A DNA stretch of 44,657 nt from positions 1 to 44,657 of the forward strand of contig JAGNDO010000041.1 of assembly GCA_018003515.1 (NCBI GenBank). Direction: 5' to 3'. Below are positions 31,411 to 40,472 of this stretch, one piece after another. The notes under the pieces are model-generated. The model had not been told where the DNA came from, did no database searches, and was given only the letters and a program-made list of their open reading frames with translations. The position numbers and the translations under genes are program-made. The stretch is from Caldilineaceae bacterium (GTDB lineage: Bacteria; Chloroflexota; Anaerolineae; Caldilineales; Caldilineaceae). Each line of letters starts with the position of its first letter. Position 1 is the stretch's first letter.

Positions 31411-32484
31411 GTGATACCCTATCCCGAAGAACATCTTCCCTATATACGAGTGGGGCCTCATTCTTTGGGTTGGGGACTGGTCGGGGCCAGCCAGATCGCT
31501 CGCTCGGCCATGATTCCGGCCATCCAGACCCAGCCCGCCGCCCCGCAAAACAAGAGCCAGTCTGGCTCCTGGGTGGCGGGCATTTACAGCCAAAGCCACG
31601 AACGAGGCATGACCTTTGCCCGAGAAACCAACATTCCCACGGCCTATCCCCGGCTGGCGGACCTGTTGGGACGGGCCGAAATCCAGTGCATCTACATCAG
31701 CAGCCATCCCCGCCGCCACAGCGAGCAGGCCCTGGCCGCTCTGGAAGCGGACAAGCACGTGCTGCTGGAATCTCCCCTGGCTTTGAGCATGGAGGCGGCC
31801 CAACTGTTGGTGCGCACGGCCCAGGAACGCAACTTGATCCTGGCCGTCAACTATCGTCTGCGGGCAGAACCGGCCCTGGTGCGCATGCAGCAATTTGTGG
31901 CCGAGGGCGCGGTGGGGGACATTTACGGGGCCACCATCCACAACATCAACCCCCTGGGGCTGCGTCAACACACCTGGCGGCTCAAGCCCCGGGGGGGCGG
32001 GGTGATTTTGGACCGCACCATCCACAGCCTGGATCTCCTGCGCTTCCTTCTTCAGGACGAGATCGACGCCGTCAGCGCCTTTGGCGCGGAACAGGCCTGG
32101 GGCGAAGGGGTCTTTGACGATGTGACCGTCAACGTGCGCATGGCCCGCCGGGGCGTGCTGGTCCAGGTACGAGACAGCTACATCGTCCCCCACGCCAGGG
32201 ACCGTGTCGAACTCTACGGCACCTCGGGCACCCTGCTGGCCCGGGGCTGCTTTTTGCCCCACACGCCCGGCGAACTCTTTCTGGTCCGCCACGGCCAGGT
32301 GCAGCCCATCGCCCTCTTCGCCGTTGACCCCTTCTGGCAAGTGATCCAGCGCTTCAACACGGCGGTGCGGGGCGGCGGCCAACCCATCAGCACAGGCGCA
32401 GACGCCCTGGTCAGCCTGGAAGCGGCTCTGATCACCCTGGCCGCAGCCTCCAATGGCCAGACATGGGTATTTCCCCGGGCATAA
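31411..32484 (+). CDS. Gfo/Idh/MocA-family oxidoreductase
   Basis: A 357-residue NAD(P)-dependent oxidoreductase, started at GTG 31411 by default since no ribosome binding site decides. The Rossmann fold begins LGWGLVGASQIARSAMIPAI; DKHVLLESPLALSMEAAQLL replaces the usual EKPLA motif (EKP to ESP), and YRLRAEPALVRMQQFVAEGAVGDIYG marks the join to the second domain with its sugar-binding GGGVILDRTIHSLDLLRFL. The missing Lys of EKP is unusual because it is often catalytic, so activity is uncertain. A hairpin follows. Confidence 0.85.
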   Translation: MIPYPEEHLPYIRVGPHSLGWGLVGASQIARSAMIPAIQTQPAAPQNKSQSGSWVAGIYSQSHERGMTFARETNIPTAYPRLADLLGRAEIQCIYISSHPRRHSEQALAALEADKHVLLESPLALSMEAAQLLVRTAQERNLILAVNYRLRAEPALVRMQQFVAEGAVGDIYGATIHNINPLGLRQHTWRLKPRGGGVILDRTIHSLDLLRFLLQDEIDAVSAFGAEQAWGEGVFDDVTVNVRMARRGVLVQVRDSYIVPHARDRVELYGTSGTLLARGCFLPHTPGELFLVRHGQVQPIALFAVDPFWQVIQRFNTAVRGGGQPISTGADALVSLEAALITLAAASNGQTWVFPRA

Positions 32485-32488
32485 GGAG

Positions 32489-32534
32489 GAGTTCGCCCTC
32501 TCTGGCCGCCCCGTTCGCACCAGGGGGCGAACTC
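32489..32534 (+). terminator. Hairpin after the Gfo/Idh/MocA gene
   Basis: A 10-bp perfect stem (32489-32498 with 32525-32534) with a 26-nt loop, immediately after the stop. Confidence 0.5.
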
Positions 32535-32648
32535 TTCTATGGAGCTATGGATTATGGACACATCGGTTGAAAGATTGACCAGTCTGTGCTATAGTCCGAC
32601 GCTGACGTTTTATCTTACAACGTTGCCATCATAGCCATGCATTGACGA

Positions 32649-32758
32649 GCGGTAAGCGCTCACCCCGCCCCCCTGCCCCCCCCAACTTTGGGGGGAACTG
32701 TCCACCACCTCCCCCAGAATTGGGGGCCGGGGGGCCGAAGGGAGTGAACGCTTACCGC
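32649..32758. repeat. G/C-rich MITE-like repeat, long copy
   Basis: The ends are GCGGTAAGCGCTCAC and GTGAACGCTTACCGC (inverted). Two internal hairpins of CCCCCAA-x-TTGGGGG type are separated by ACTGTCCACCACC. It is the fullest copy of the family and lies 14 bp before the next start codon. Confidence 0.85.
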
Positions 32759-32771
32759 CAAGGGAACAAAA

Positions 32772-33623
32772 ATGCCCATGCCCAACCCGATCAACCCGCA
32801 GACGCCCCAGGAGACCATGCAGGAGCCTGTGTACGATTCCAACCATGACGCCGGTCTGGAAAGCGAGGAAGCACCATCCTTTCGGTCCGAGGTGCGAGGC
32901 GTGCGCGTGCATCTGGAAAGTGCCTTTGCGGATCTAGATTCGGCCCTGCGTCATTTTGTGCGCAAGGATCTGGCCGCAGCGGAACCCTTTCCCCTGGCCG
33001 TGGTGATCCTCTCTGCCGGGCTGCCGGTGCAGGATTCGCCCGAAGTGCGCCAGCGGCGCATCTTCTTGGCCGCGGCGCTGGAAATGTTGCGCATCGCCCT
33101 CTCCATCCACGATGATTTGGTAATCTCCGCCGCGCCGGGTCGTGCCGAGAAATCTCTGGTCGGGGCCACCATCCTGGTGGGCGACTATTGCTTTAGCCAT
33201 TCCGCCAGCCTGGCAGCCCGCACGGACAGCCCCTTTGTGGTCGAAGTCTTCTCCAACGCGCTCAAAGTCGTGAGCGAAGGACGTCTGCGCGCCCTTTTCG
33301 ACGGAGAGGGCGGGGACGCTCAGACAAAGCAGCCATACGGGGATCAGGAGGAGTTATGCCGGGCGGGCGCACAAGCCGCCACGCATCTGGCCGATCTTTC
33401 TGCGCAGCAAAGCCAGGCACTCATGGACGTGGCCGCCCTGGTGGGGCGCACCCTTGACCAGGGCGAGAGTCCGGTGGGCCTCTATGGTCGCATAGACGAG
33501 CGCAGGATTCCCGTCCATCAACAACCGCGCTGGCGACAGGCCCTGGCCTATCTGGCCGCGGGCGCGGCGGAGCCATCCAGCGGGGCAGGTTTCGTCGCCA
33601 GCATTGGGGGGAGCGCCCTTTAG
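32772..33623 (+). CDS. Degenerate polyprenyl-synthase-like protein
   Basis: A 283-residue protein with an acidic, poorly conserved N-terminus (about 45 residues). Residues about 95-175 resemble the first half of trans-isoprenyl diphosphate synthases: LAAALEMLRIALSIHDDLV, SLVGATILVGDYCFSHSASLAA. The first Asp-rich motif is reduced to DD (no DDxxD) and no second one is seen, so catalysis is unlikely; a partner or scaffold role like the small subunits of heterodimeric synthases is possible. ATG 32772 or ATG 32778 may be the start. Confidence 0.6.
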   Translation: MPMPNPINPQTPQETMQEPVYDSNHDAGLESEEAPSFRSEVRGVRVHLESAFADLDSALRHFVRKDLAAAEPFPLAVVILSAGLPVQDSPEVRQRRIFLAAALEMLRIALSIHDDLVISAAPGRAEKSLVGATILVGDYCFSHSASLAARTDSPFVVEVFSNALKVVSEGRLRALFDGEGGDAQTKQPYGDQEELCRAGAQAATHLADLSAQQSQALMDVAALVGRTLDQGESPVGLYGRIDERRIPVHQQPRWRQALAYLAAGAAEPSSGAGFVASIGGSAL

Positions 33624-33674
33624 CTTTTTGAAGAACCCTTTCCGGCTATCGGCCCAGTGAGATGGGAAAAACAG

Positions 33675-33710
33675 GCGGGTGTCTCTTCGCAAAAGGGACA
33701 TCCGCTTTTT
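33675..33710 (+). terminator. Intrinsic terminator
   Basis: A 9-bp stem with one G-T pair (33675-33683 with 33697-33705), then TTTTT, about 50 nt after the polyprenyl-synthase-like gene. Confidence 0.75.
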
Positions 33711-34089
33711 AATTCTTGTTTGTGGCGGCAATGGGAATCTCTAATACAATTCCAATGTTTCTCCAATGTCGTGGTAACAATCATGGTGTATGATTGGGAT
33801 CTGAGTCTGAGAGACCGATCATTCAGCCCCGGGAAAGTGCAAGCAAACTTTTACATTTTGGGGCTAGACAAAGCTCCAAAAATATGGTTTAATTGGTTTG
33901 CACAATATTTGTACAGAAAACCAATGGCGTTGACAAGAAAAAACGGGACATATCGTCCCAAAAAGCGACAATGTGTTCAAGATTTGTCCGGTTTTGAATC
34001 GACCGTCGCGTATGACACGGGTTGAGACCCGTGTTTTCTATTGAACTGAAAAGACCAGGAACAAGACCAAGACCAAGAAAGGGAACCTA
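33711..34089 (+). other. Non-coding gap upstream of the CRP-family gene
   Basis: About 380 nt, AT-richer, with no convincing ORF. It holds a TTGACA at 33930-33935 (no good -10; a palindrome GGGACATATCGTCCC lies at 33945-33959) and an intrinsic terminator: ACACGGGT (34015-34022), loop TGAG, ACCCGTGT (34027-34034), then TTT. That terminator is in the leader of the next gene or ends a small RNA. Confidence 0.5.
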
Positions 34090-34848
34090 ATGGTCAGCCG
34101 AAATTTGCAGCCCATGCGCAGCACCTCCCGACGTGCCCCTGCCGCCTACCCCACCACCGTCGCCACCCTGAGCTGGGATGCCCCCGCCGACAATCCCAGT
34201 GAAAATATGACACAGATGATCGCCTCTATTCGCAATGAGGATGTGGCTTTTAACCGAGCCGTTTCCCGGGACAAATACGCTCGTGGTGAGATTGTGGCTA
34301 CCTCGGAAGATCTGGCCCGCAAAATGTTCGTGTTGATGAGCGGGCGCGTGCATCTGATCTGTACTAACAACGAAGGCCGTCGATTGGTGATCGGCACTAT
34401 GGAACCTGGGGCTATCTTTGGCGAAGGGGCGTTGGATAACCCTACGGATCCTACGGTCTTTGCCGAGGCCGCGGCCAACAGTCAGGTGTGGACGATTCCC
34501 GCCTCGGAAGCCCGCAACATGACCCTGCGCTACCCCATCCTGGGATGGGGGATGCTACAAACCTATGGACAACGACTGATGCAAGTAGAAAATAGCCTGG
34601 AAGATGTCGCCTACAAGAAATTGCCCGAACGTCTGGCCTCTTTGCTCATGGAACTGGGGGATTATGGCGATGGCCTGATCAAAGGGGTCAGTCACCAGTC
34701 CTTGGCGGATCGCCTGGGCACCTATCGAGAGACGGTTAGCGCCATCCTGCGAGACTTCAAGCGCCAGGGCTTGGTTGAATTGGGCTACCGCCGCATCACC
34801 GTGCTGGATGCCTTAACCCTGAAAGATATTGCTGGCATCTGGGTTTAA
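34090..34848 (+). CDS. CRP/FNR-family transcription regulator
   Basis: A 252-residue regulator; AAAGGGAACC precedes ATG 34090. After about 40 variable residues, the cyclic-nucleotide-binding-type beta barrel runs about 55-150 (YARGEIVATSEDLARKMFVLMSGRVHLI; GAIFGEGALDN). The dimer helix and a winged helix-turn-helix follow, with GVSHQSLADRLGTYRETVSAILRDFKRQGLVEL as the recognition region. No FNR-type Cys cluster is seen, and the cNMP-contacting Arg-Ser pair of CRP is not evident, so the effector is unknown. The next gene is rho, nearly 1 kb away. Confidence 0.88.
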   Translation: MVSRNLQPMRSTSRRAPAAYPTTVATLSWDAPADNPSENMTQMIASIRNEDVAFNRAVSRDKYARGEIVATSEDLARKMFVLMSGRVHLICTNNEGRRLVIGTMEPGAIFGEGALDNPTDPTVFAEAAANSQVWTIPASEARNMTLRYPILGWGMLQTYGQRLMQVENSLEDVAYKKLPERLASLLMELGDYGDGLIKGVSHQSLADRLGTYRETVSAILRDFKRQGLVELGYRRITVLDALTLKDIAGIWV

Positions 34849-34868
34849 TCCTCTCAACATCTACTCGG

Positions 34869-34913
34869 ACGTTTAGCCATGCCCGCGGTGGCACCGCAGG
34901 CATGGCTAAACGT
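34869..34913. terminator. Strong hairpin after the CRP-family gene
   Basis: A 15-bp perfect outer stem (34869-34883 with 34899-34913), then one mismatch and a 5-bp inner stem. No T-run. It lies 20 nt after the stop. Confidence 0.65.
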
Positions 34914-35007
34914 TGATGCATTTCTACTCTTCGCCTCTCATGGGGAGGTTGAGGTAATCAGAGAAATGAGTGGGAACATTGGCGGAACTTTTTAGCCTAA
35001 AGAGCAG

Positions 35008-35036
35008 TTGACGTCATAAGGATCTGTTGCTATAAT
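35008..35036 (+). promoter_or_regulatory. Near-consensus promoter 800 nt upstream of rho
   Basis: TTGACG (35008-35013), 17-bp spacer, TATAAT (35031-35036). No ORF of note follows before rho, so it drives either a non-coding RNA or a long rho leader. Confidence 0.7.
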
Positions 35037-35831
35037 AGTCATGATTTCTACAATCCTCTCTGAAATCAGAAATTACCTCTGATTATTTCACATGTTTGTC
35101 AAACCAGCCCGCTATTTTGTCAATATATTCTCCACATGGATTAATTCATTGATTTAACCGCGTGCTATGCACTGTGCGGAATGGGCGCAAGGCTCCTGTC
35201 GCCCACACGCAACCATACATTGCATTCTCCAATCTTTTTGGATGCCCCAGTATACGCCCACAAGTACCACATTTTGACGGCCCAATCCTCAAGTTGATGT
35301 TGACGCTCCGCGATCAGTGACTTTTGCTCCCCACCTCCTGCCCGCTTTTTGATCAGCAAGCTCTTGCCCATAGGATTCGTGCCAAATTTGACCGGTCTAT
35401 CTTCCAGAGCGCTCCCTTCAACCCCCCAGCCCCCAATTCTGGGGAGAGGTCGTGGACAGGTCCCCCAAAGTTGGGGGGCAGGGGGGGGGTGACCGCTCCC
35501 TTTTTGAAGTTGGACGTAATTCGTACTGTTTTTTTGATCCTGACTCCCCAACCCAGGTGTGGCGGGCTGATCTGGCCACCGGATGGGATAAACTCCCGAT
35601 TGAAAACATTTCCCGCCTCGATCAAACCTCTATTGTGGTTGTTCGAAATACGATGCTGATACCTTTTTGTCTGCTATCCATTTCTCTTTGGGTGCCTCCA
35701 CGGATCATTCTGGTTGATTGGCCGTAGACCGATCGTAGGCCGCGTAGCCGCCAAGATCGGTTTCTCTGGAATTTTATATAACGCTTGATTGGGCAAGCCC
35801 AATTCAAATACACATAAATGCAAGGTGAAAA
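35037..35831 (+). other. Long non-coding stretch before rho
   Basis: About 800 nt without a recognisable gene on either strand. It contains a short hairpin near 35064-35092, another near 35186-35220 (TGGGCG...CGCCCA), a G/C-rich repeat (35424-35500), an imperfect hairpin followed by TTTCT (ACCGATC 35728-35734 with GATCGGT 35755-35761), and a palindrome ATTGGGC-AA-GCCCAAT at 35788-35803 just before the rho start. It may be the rho leader. Confidence 0.5.
35424..35500. repeat. G/C-rich MITE-like repeat
   Basis: Two hairpins, CCCCCAATTCTGGGG and CCCCCAAAGTTGGGGGG, separated by GAGGTCGTGGACAGG. This is the inverse orientation of the 32.65-kb copy. Confidence 0.75.
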
Positions 35832-37106
35832 ATGAGCGAAATTATTGTAGAAAACACAATGATGAATATCTCACAACTAGAGGCGAATACCCTGGAAGAA
35901 TTACAGGATATCGCCCGTAGTATGGATATCAAGGGCTATACGCGACTTAAAAAATATGACCTGGTTATGCGTCTGCTGCGGGCAAGCGCCGAACAACAGG
36001 GGTATATTTTTGGCGGTGGCGTCTTGGAGATCGTGCAAGATGGCATCGGCTTTCTGCGCAGCGATCACCTGTTGCCCGGCCCGGAGGATGTCTATGTCAG
36101 CCAAAGCCAGATCCGCCGCTTTGGCCTGCGCACGGGAGATCTGGTGGTAGGTCAGGTGCGCCCGCCCAAAGAGACCGAGAAATATTACGGATTGCTCAAA
36201 GTAGAGACCGTCAACGGTCTGGATCCCGAAGAGGCCAAGCGTCGGCCCCATTTCGAGAAACTGACCCCCATCTTCCCGGACGAACTCTTGACGATGGAAA
36301 CCCGACCCAGCATTTTAGCCACCCGGCTCATCGATCTGCTGGCCCCCGTCGGGCGCGGTCAGCGTGGTCTGATCGTCAGCCCGCCCAAGGCCGGTAAGAC
36401 CACGGTACTCAAGCGACTTGCCAACGGGATTACCAGCAACCACAAAGACTGCCATCTGATGGTGGTGCTGATCGGTGAGCGCCCGGAAGAAGTCACCGAC
36501 ATGGATCGGTCCGTTGAAGCAGAGGTGATCAGCAGCACCTTTGACGAGCCGGTGCAAAACCATGTGCGGGTGGCCGAGATGGCCCTGGAGCGAGCCAAGC
36601 GGCTTGTGGAGGGCAAGCGGGATGTGGTGATTCTGCTGGACAGCATCACCCGGCTCTCCCGTGCCTATAACCTGACCGTGCCGCCGTCGGGCCGCACCCT
36701 GTCGGGTGGTATTGATCCCGCGGCGCTCTATCCGCCCAAGAAATTCTTTGGTGCCGCCCGCAACATCGAAGAGGGTGGCAGTCTGACCATCATGGCGACC
36801 TGTTTGGTGGACACGGGCAGCCGCATGGACGATGTGATCTATGAAGAGTTCAAGGGCACGGGCAATATGGAGCTGATCCTGAGCCGCAAGCTGGCTGAAC
36901 GGCGCATCTTCCCGGCCTTTGATATCGAACGCAGCGGTACCCGCGCCGAAGAGAAGCTGCTGGATCCCGAAACCCTGGCCAAGGTCTACACCCTGCGCCG
37001 CATGATCGATGCCGTGGGTGGCGGCCACGAGGCCCTTCTGCCCATTCTGGAGCGTCTGAGCAAGACCCGGGATAACCAAGAATTCTTGGAAACATTGACC
37101 AAGTAA
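35832..37106 (+). CDS. rho: Transcription termination factor Rho
   Basis: A 424-residue hexameric RNA helicase. The N-terminal Rho_N helix bundle (about 14-50, [21 protein letters not shown]) is followed by the cold-shock-like RNA-binding domain ([36 protein letters not shown]) and the ATPase domain with Walker [10 protein letters not shown] (about 183-191), [23 protein letters not shown] and the Q/R-loop regions. Length is ordinary. GGTGAAAA precedes ATG 35832. An intrinsic terminator follows and a long leader precedes it. Confidence 0.97.
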   Translation: MSEIIVENTMMNISQLEANTLEELQDIARSMDIKGYTRLKKYDLVMRLLRASAEQQGYIFGGGVLEIVQDGIGFLRSDHLLPGPEDVYVSQSQIRRFGLRTGDLVVGQVRPPKETEKYYGLLKVETVNGLDPEEAKRRPHFEKLTPIFPDELLTMETRPSILATRLIDLLAPVGRGQRGLIVSPPKAGKTTVLKRLANGITSNHKDCHLMVVLIGERPEEVTDMDRSVEAEVISSTFDEPVQNHVRVAEMALERAKRLVEGKRDVVILLDSITRLSRAYNLTVPPSGRTLSGGIDPAALYPPKKFFGAARNIEEGGSLTIMATCLVDTGSRMDDVIYEEFKGTGNMELILSRKLAERRIFPAFDIERSGTRAEEKLLDPETLAKVYTLRRMIDAVGGGHEALLPILERLSKTRDNQEFLETLTK

Positions 37107-37189
37107 ATGGTCAGGACACACCCAAATAGCCGGGTCTCTGACAAAGATATTGGATCAATCCCCATTTTCTGGGATACGATTGCCCTACG

Positions 37190-37236
37190 AAAAACCGACG
37201 ATCTGACCTGGAACGGTCTGGATCATCGGTTTTTTG
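37190..37236 (+). terminator. Intrinsic terminator after rho
   Basis: A 14-bp stem with one mismatch (37190-37203 with 37221-37234) and a structured loop, ending in T-rich sequence. It is enclosed by a wider GATTGCC/GGCAATC pair. Confidence 0.75.
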
Positions 37237-37255
37237 TGTAGAAAAGGCAATCGAC

Positions 37256-37285
37256 TTGGCTATTTCTTTTGCATCGTGATATAAT
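37256..37285 (+). promoter_or_regulatory. Promoter of the LysM-M23 gene
   Basis: TTGGCT (37256-37261), 18-bp spacer, TATAAT (37280-37285), about 110 nt before the start. Confidence 0.6.
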
Positions 37286-37395
37286 CCGCGACTAGTGCGG
37301 GTGAAAAAGTTCTTGGTTCTGTTGTTTCGGATTCCAATTCTGTCAGGCCTCTACAGGCTTTTACCCCCAAAAGCTCGATTATGGGAGCAACTTTT

Positions 37396-38688
37396 ATGAC
37401 AATTGACGCCAACTCGGCCAAACCCTCCAGGCAATTTTCCCGGCCTGAAGTCCGCCGACCAGGTGCTGCGCAGTCTCGTATGTTTGCCAGAGCGACTTCA
37501 GTCTCAGTCTCAACCCTGCAAGCAGAAAGCCTGCCCTCTTCGACCGCCGATTTGCTTCAGGCTGGTTCTTTACAAGATGCATCGGACCTGAACAACTTGG
37601 GCAGCACCGGTACCGGTTCTCTGTTGGATTCCCTCAACGCCAAGATCCGTCATTTCTTTTCCGATCAAGTAACACCCATTCGATTGGCCAGCCACCTGGC
37701 GGTTTTGGTTGTGGCCGGGATTGTCTTGGTTTTTAACCAGGTGGAAATCCCCGACTGGGAGATGCCTCTACGTACAATCGGCCAGAGCAGCGAATTTGCC
37801 CTGCAAAACAGCTTGGCCAGCGTCGTTCCCATTGCCCCCGCAGACTACGTGATCAGCCAGGATAGCTTCACCCCGGACCTCAGCGGCTCTTTACAGCGGG
37901 CCGCCGCCCCCATCACCACGGTCCAAAATCGCCAACGCCAAGACATCGAACTTTATACGGTGCAGTCGGGGAATACGGTCTTGGGCATTGCTGCCCAGTT
38001 CGGTATCAATCCTGAGACGATCCAATGGGCCAATCCGAGTCTGGAAAGCAACCCGGATCTGCTGCGCATTGGCGATACGTTGACGATTCTGCCCGTGGAT
38101 GGTGTCTTGCACAACGTGGTATCCGGTGACACCCTCTCGTCCATCGCCGCCAAATACAAGGTGGAAACCGCAGCCATTGTCACCTTGGATCTCAACGGTT
38201 TGGCAAGCCTGGATGCGCCCCTGAGCGTGGGCCGCCAACTTGTTGTGCCGGGCGGCCAGAAGACCTTTGTCACTCGTCAGGTGGCGGTCTACAACGGGCC
38301 CATTCCCCAGGGCGCTTTCAAGGGAACGGGATCTTTTGCCTGGCCAGCATCCGGTCAGGTGACCCAGCAGTACTGGAGCGGTCATCCGGCTGTGGATATC
38401 GGCGCTTTTATTGGAGCGCCGGTCAAGGCTGCGGACAGTGGCTATGTGATTGCCGCCAGCGGCGGGTGGAACGACGGCTATGGCAACATGGTTCTGATCG
38501 ATCATGGCAACGGCTTTGTCTCTCTCTATAGCCACCTGAGCAGTATTTTTGTCCGCCAGGGCGAAAGCGTGGGAATGGGGCAACAAGTAGGCGCAGTGGG
38601 CAACACGGGCAACAGCACCGGTCCCCATCTGCACTTCGAGATCCGTTACCAAGGCATTCCCCGCAACCCCTTTGGCTATCTGCAATAA
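37396..38688 (+). CDS. Membrane-anchored LysM and M23 peptidoglycan endopeptidase
   Basis: A 430-residue protein. GGGAG nine bases upstream favours ATG 37396 over ATG 37381. A cytoplasmic Ser-rich segment leads to one transmembrane helix (about 100-118). Outside are two LysM peptidoglycan-binding modules (IELYTVQSGNTVLGIAAQFG...ILP; LHNVVSGDTLSSIAAKYK...VVPG) and an M23/LytM metallopeptidase domain with zinc ligands in GHPAVDIG and HLHFE; SLYSHLS supplies a further His. It probably cuts cross-links during growth or division. Its neighbours include an amidase and a RodZ-like protein. Confidence 0.92.
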   Translation: MTIDANSAKPSRQFSRPEVRRPGAAQSRMFARATSVSVSTLQAESLPSSTADLLQAGSLQDASDLNNLGSTGTGSLLDSLNAKIRHFFSDQVTPIRLASHLAVLVVAGIVLVFNQVEIPDWEMPLRTIGQSSEFALQNSLASVVPIAPADYVISQDSFTPDLSGSLQRAAAPITTVQNRQRQDIELYTVQSGNTVLGIAAQFGINPETIQWANPSLESNPDLLRIGDTLTILPVDGVLHNVVSGDTLSSIAAKYKVETAAIVTLDLNGLASLDAPLSVGRQLVVPGGQKTFVTRQVAVYNGPIPQGAFKGTGSFAWPASGQVTQQYWSGHPAVDIGAFIGAPVKAADSGYVIAASGGWNDGYGNMVLIDHGNGFVSLYSHLSSIFVRQGESVGMGQQVGAVGNTGNSTGPHLHFEIRYQGIPRNPFGYLQ

Positions 38689-38737
38689 CCCCGGGATCCT
38701 GCGGAAGGCCGGCGCGGATCCAACTTAAGAGCGATAC

Positions 38738-38770
38738 CGAGGCCCTGGCGTATGCCAGGGTCTCGTCTTT
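38738..38770 (+). terminator. Intrinsic terminator after the M23 gene
   Basis: A 12-bp stem with one G-T pair (38738-38749 with 38754-38765), a GTAT loop, then TCTTT. Confidence 0.7.
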
Positions 38771-38799
38771 CACCCCACAATTAGCGTAGCAGCCTCACC

Positions 38800-40416
38800 A
38801 TGCACCTGGAACCCGATCCATATCAACTGAGATGGAGCCGCCGTGCCCGTATTTGGGTGTGGATTGCCCTGGGGCTGACCGGCCTCTTTTTGTGGATTGC
38901 CGGCACGGATGCCCTGCCCTGGCTGCGTGGACCCGGCCCGTACCCGCCAGAATGGCGCTGGCTGTACGCGCCCCTGGGTTGGGATCGGCCCTGGCGCAAT
39001 GGGGTGCATCTTGCGCTGTTGTGCGCCTATGTGGTCACAGCCCTGCTGACGGCCTGGCCTCAACCCGGTGACGGCCCGACCCAGGGCCGCACCCGGCGCT
39101 TTGCCTGGGGTGTGGGGATGGCTACGCTCTTTCTGCTCGTGTGGCAGTTGGCCCAAGTCTGGCTGCGGGAACAAAGCCTGCTGGACCAACTGGTCTTTCG
39201 CACCTATGCCCCGCCCCTCAACGGCTATTTTGTGGCCCCGGCCCAGGTGGACAGCGTCTGGGAGACCCTCAACCATTACCGGGCGGCCATGCCCACCTTC
39301 TTTGCCGACAAGGCCAAGACCCACCCGCCAGGGCTGTTTATCTTTTATGCCCTCTTCAACGGCCTCTTCGAGCGGCTGCCGGACCTTAGCGCCTGGTTTG
39401 CCGCCACAGCCCGCACCTGGGCCATCCCCGGCCGGGATTGGCCGCAACTTATGGACCATCTGGTCACCTCGGCCTTTTTCACCAGCCTGGTGCAGATCGT
39501 CTGGGTCAGCCTGGCCCCCATCAGCCTCTATGCCCTGGTGCGCCGCCTGGATCGGGGCGATGACCCCGGCGGCTCGGAGACGGCCCTGTGGGCGGCCCTG
39601 CTGTTGCCCTTGCTGGCCCCCCTCACCCTCTTCGTCGGCCAGTGGGATCCCAACTATCTGCCCATCGCCTTTGCCGCCTGGTTTTTGGCCGTGCGCGGCC
39701 AGGATCGGCTCCATGCCGGGCGGCGCACGCTTCCAATGTGGCTGGATTGGCTGGGCGCAGGGTTGCTCCTCAGCCTGTTGACGTGGCTGAGTTTTGGCAA
39801 TGCGTTTATGGGGCTGTTGGTGGGGCTGCACATTTTGTGGCGAGAGGTGGACTATCTGTGGGTGGCCCTGCGTCGGCCATTTCTGCTGATCCGCGCTGCC
39901 TTGCCCACGGTGTGGGGGGTGGCGGTGATGGGGGCAGGGGTGGTATTGCCCTGGGCGTTGGCCTATTGGGCCTGGGGCATGAACTTTTTCGTCATGCTGG
40001 ACTATGGCATCGGCAGCCACTTTGACATCGTCACCGCCCACCGGGACTACGGAATTTGGTGGTGGATGAATCTGGTGGACTTTGCCTATTGGCTAGGCCC
40101 TGGGCTGCTCCTGTTGGCTGTAGTGGGCAGTGGATGGCTGGCTGCCCTCTGGATGCGCCGTCACCTGACCGTGGATCGGCTGACCTGCAACCTGGCCGGC
40201 ATGGCCCTCTCCTTTTGGCCCGTGCTGCTCTTTCTCAACTTCAGCGGCACCACCCGAGGCGAAATCGGCCGCCTGTGGATTTTTCTCATGCCCTATCCCC
40301 TGCTCATCAGCCTGGGCCTGGTCCGCACCCCTGGCCAGCGGGCCATCCTCCTGCTGATCATGGCCGCCGTCAACGTGGTACTCAGTTACGTCTTGACGCC
40401 GCTTTTGTGTTGCTGA
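38800..40416 (+). CDS. Polytopic membrane protein, GT-C glycosyltransferase-like
   Basis: A 538-residue protein with about ten or more hydrophobic helices. After the first extracellular loop it carries KTHPPGLFIFY (about 169-179), the HPP-type motif of GT-C/PMT (GT39-like) mannosyl- or arabinosyltransferases. The remainder (LLLPLLAPLTLFVGQWDPNYLPIAFAAW, and YWAWGMNFFVMLDYG) is not assigned. No ribosome binding site stands out before ATG 38800. The donor and substrate are unknown. Confidence 0.65.
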   Translation: MHLEPDPYQLRWSRRARIWVWIALGLTGLFLWIAGTDALPWLRGPGPYPPEWRWLYAPLGWDRPWRNGVHLALLCAYVVTALLTAWPQPGDGPTQGRTRRFAWGVGMATLFLLVWQLAQVWLREQSLLDQLVFRTYAPPLNGYFVAPAQVDSVWETLNHYRAAMPTFFADKAKTHPPGLFIFYALFNGLFERLPDLSAWFAATARTWAIPGRDWPQLMDHLVTSAFFTSLVQIVWVSLAPISLYALVRRLDRGDDPGGSETALWAALLLPLLAPLTLFVGQWDPNYLPIAFAAWFLAVRGQDRLHAGRRTLPMWLDWLGAGLLLSLLTWLSFGNAFMGLLVGLHILWREVDYLWVALRRPFLLIRAALPTVWGVAVMGAGVVLPWALAYWAWGMNFFVMLDYGIGSHFDIVTAHRDYGIWWWMNLVDFAYWLGPGLLLLAVVGSGWLAALWMRRHLTVDRLTCNLAGMALSFWPVLLFLNFSGTTRGEIGRLWIFLMPYPLLISLGLVRTPGQRAILLLIMAAVNVVLSYVLTPLLCC

Positions 40417-40417
40417 A

Positions 40418-40472
40418 CGGGTGAAGGGGTGAGCGGGTGAACGTCTCTTTCACCCCTTCACCCCCTCACCTC
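40418..40472. repeat. Inverted repeat of GGGTGA-type units
   Basis: AACGGGTGAAGGGGTGAGCG faces TTTCACCCCTTCACCCCCTC across a short loop. It separates two converging genes and overlaps the last bases of the amidase gene. Confidence 0.75.

Noticed and set aside
33657..34025. A 122-codon plus-strand frame before the CRP-family gene
   Set aside because: No recognisable sequence; it spans terminators and AT-rich spacer.
35165..35551. A 128-codon minus-strand frame before rho (ends VKMWYLWAYTGASKKI...)
   Set aside because: About a third is repeat-derived, no ribosome binding site, and no family was recognised. Treated as non-coding.
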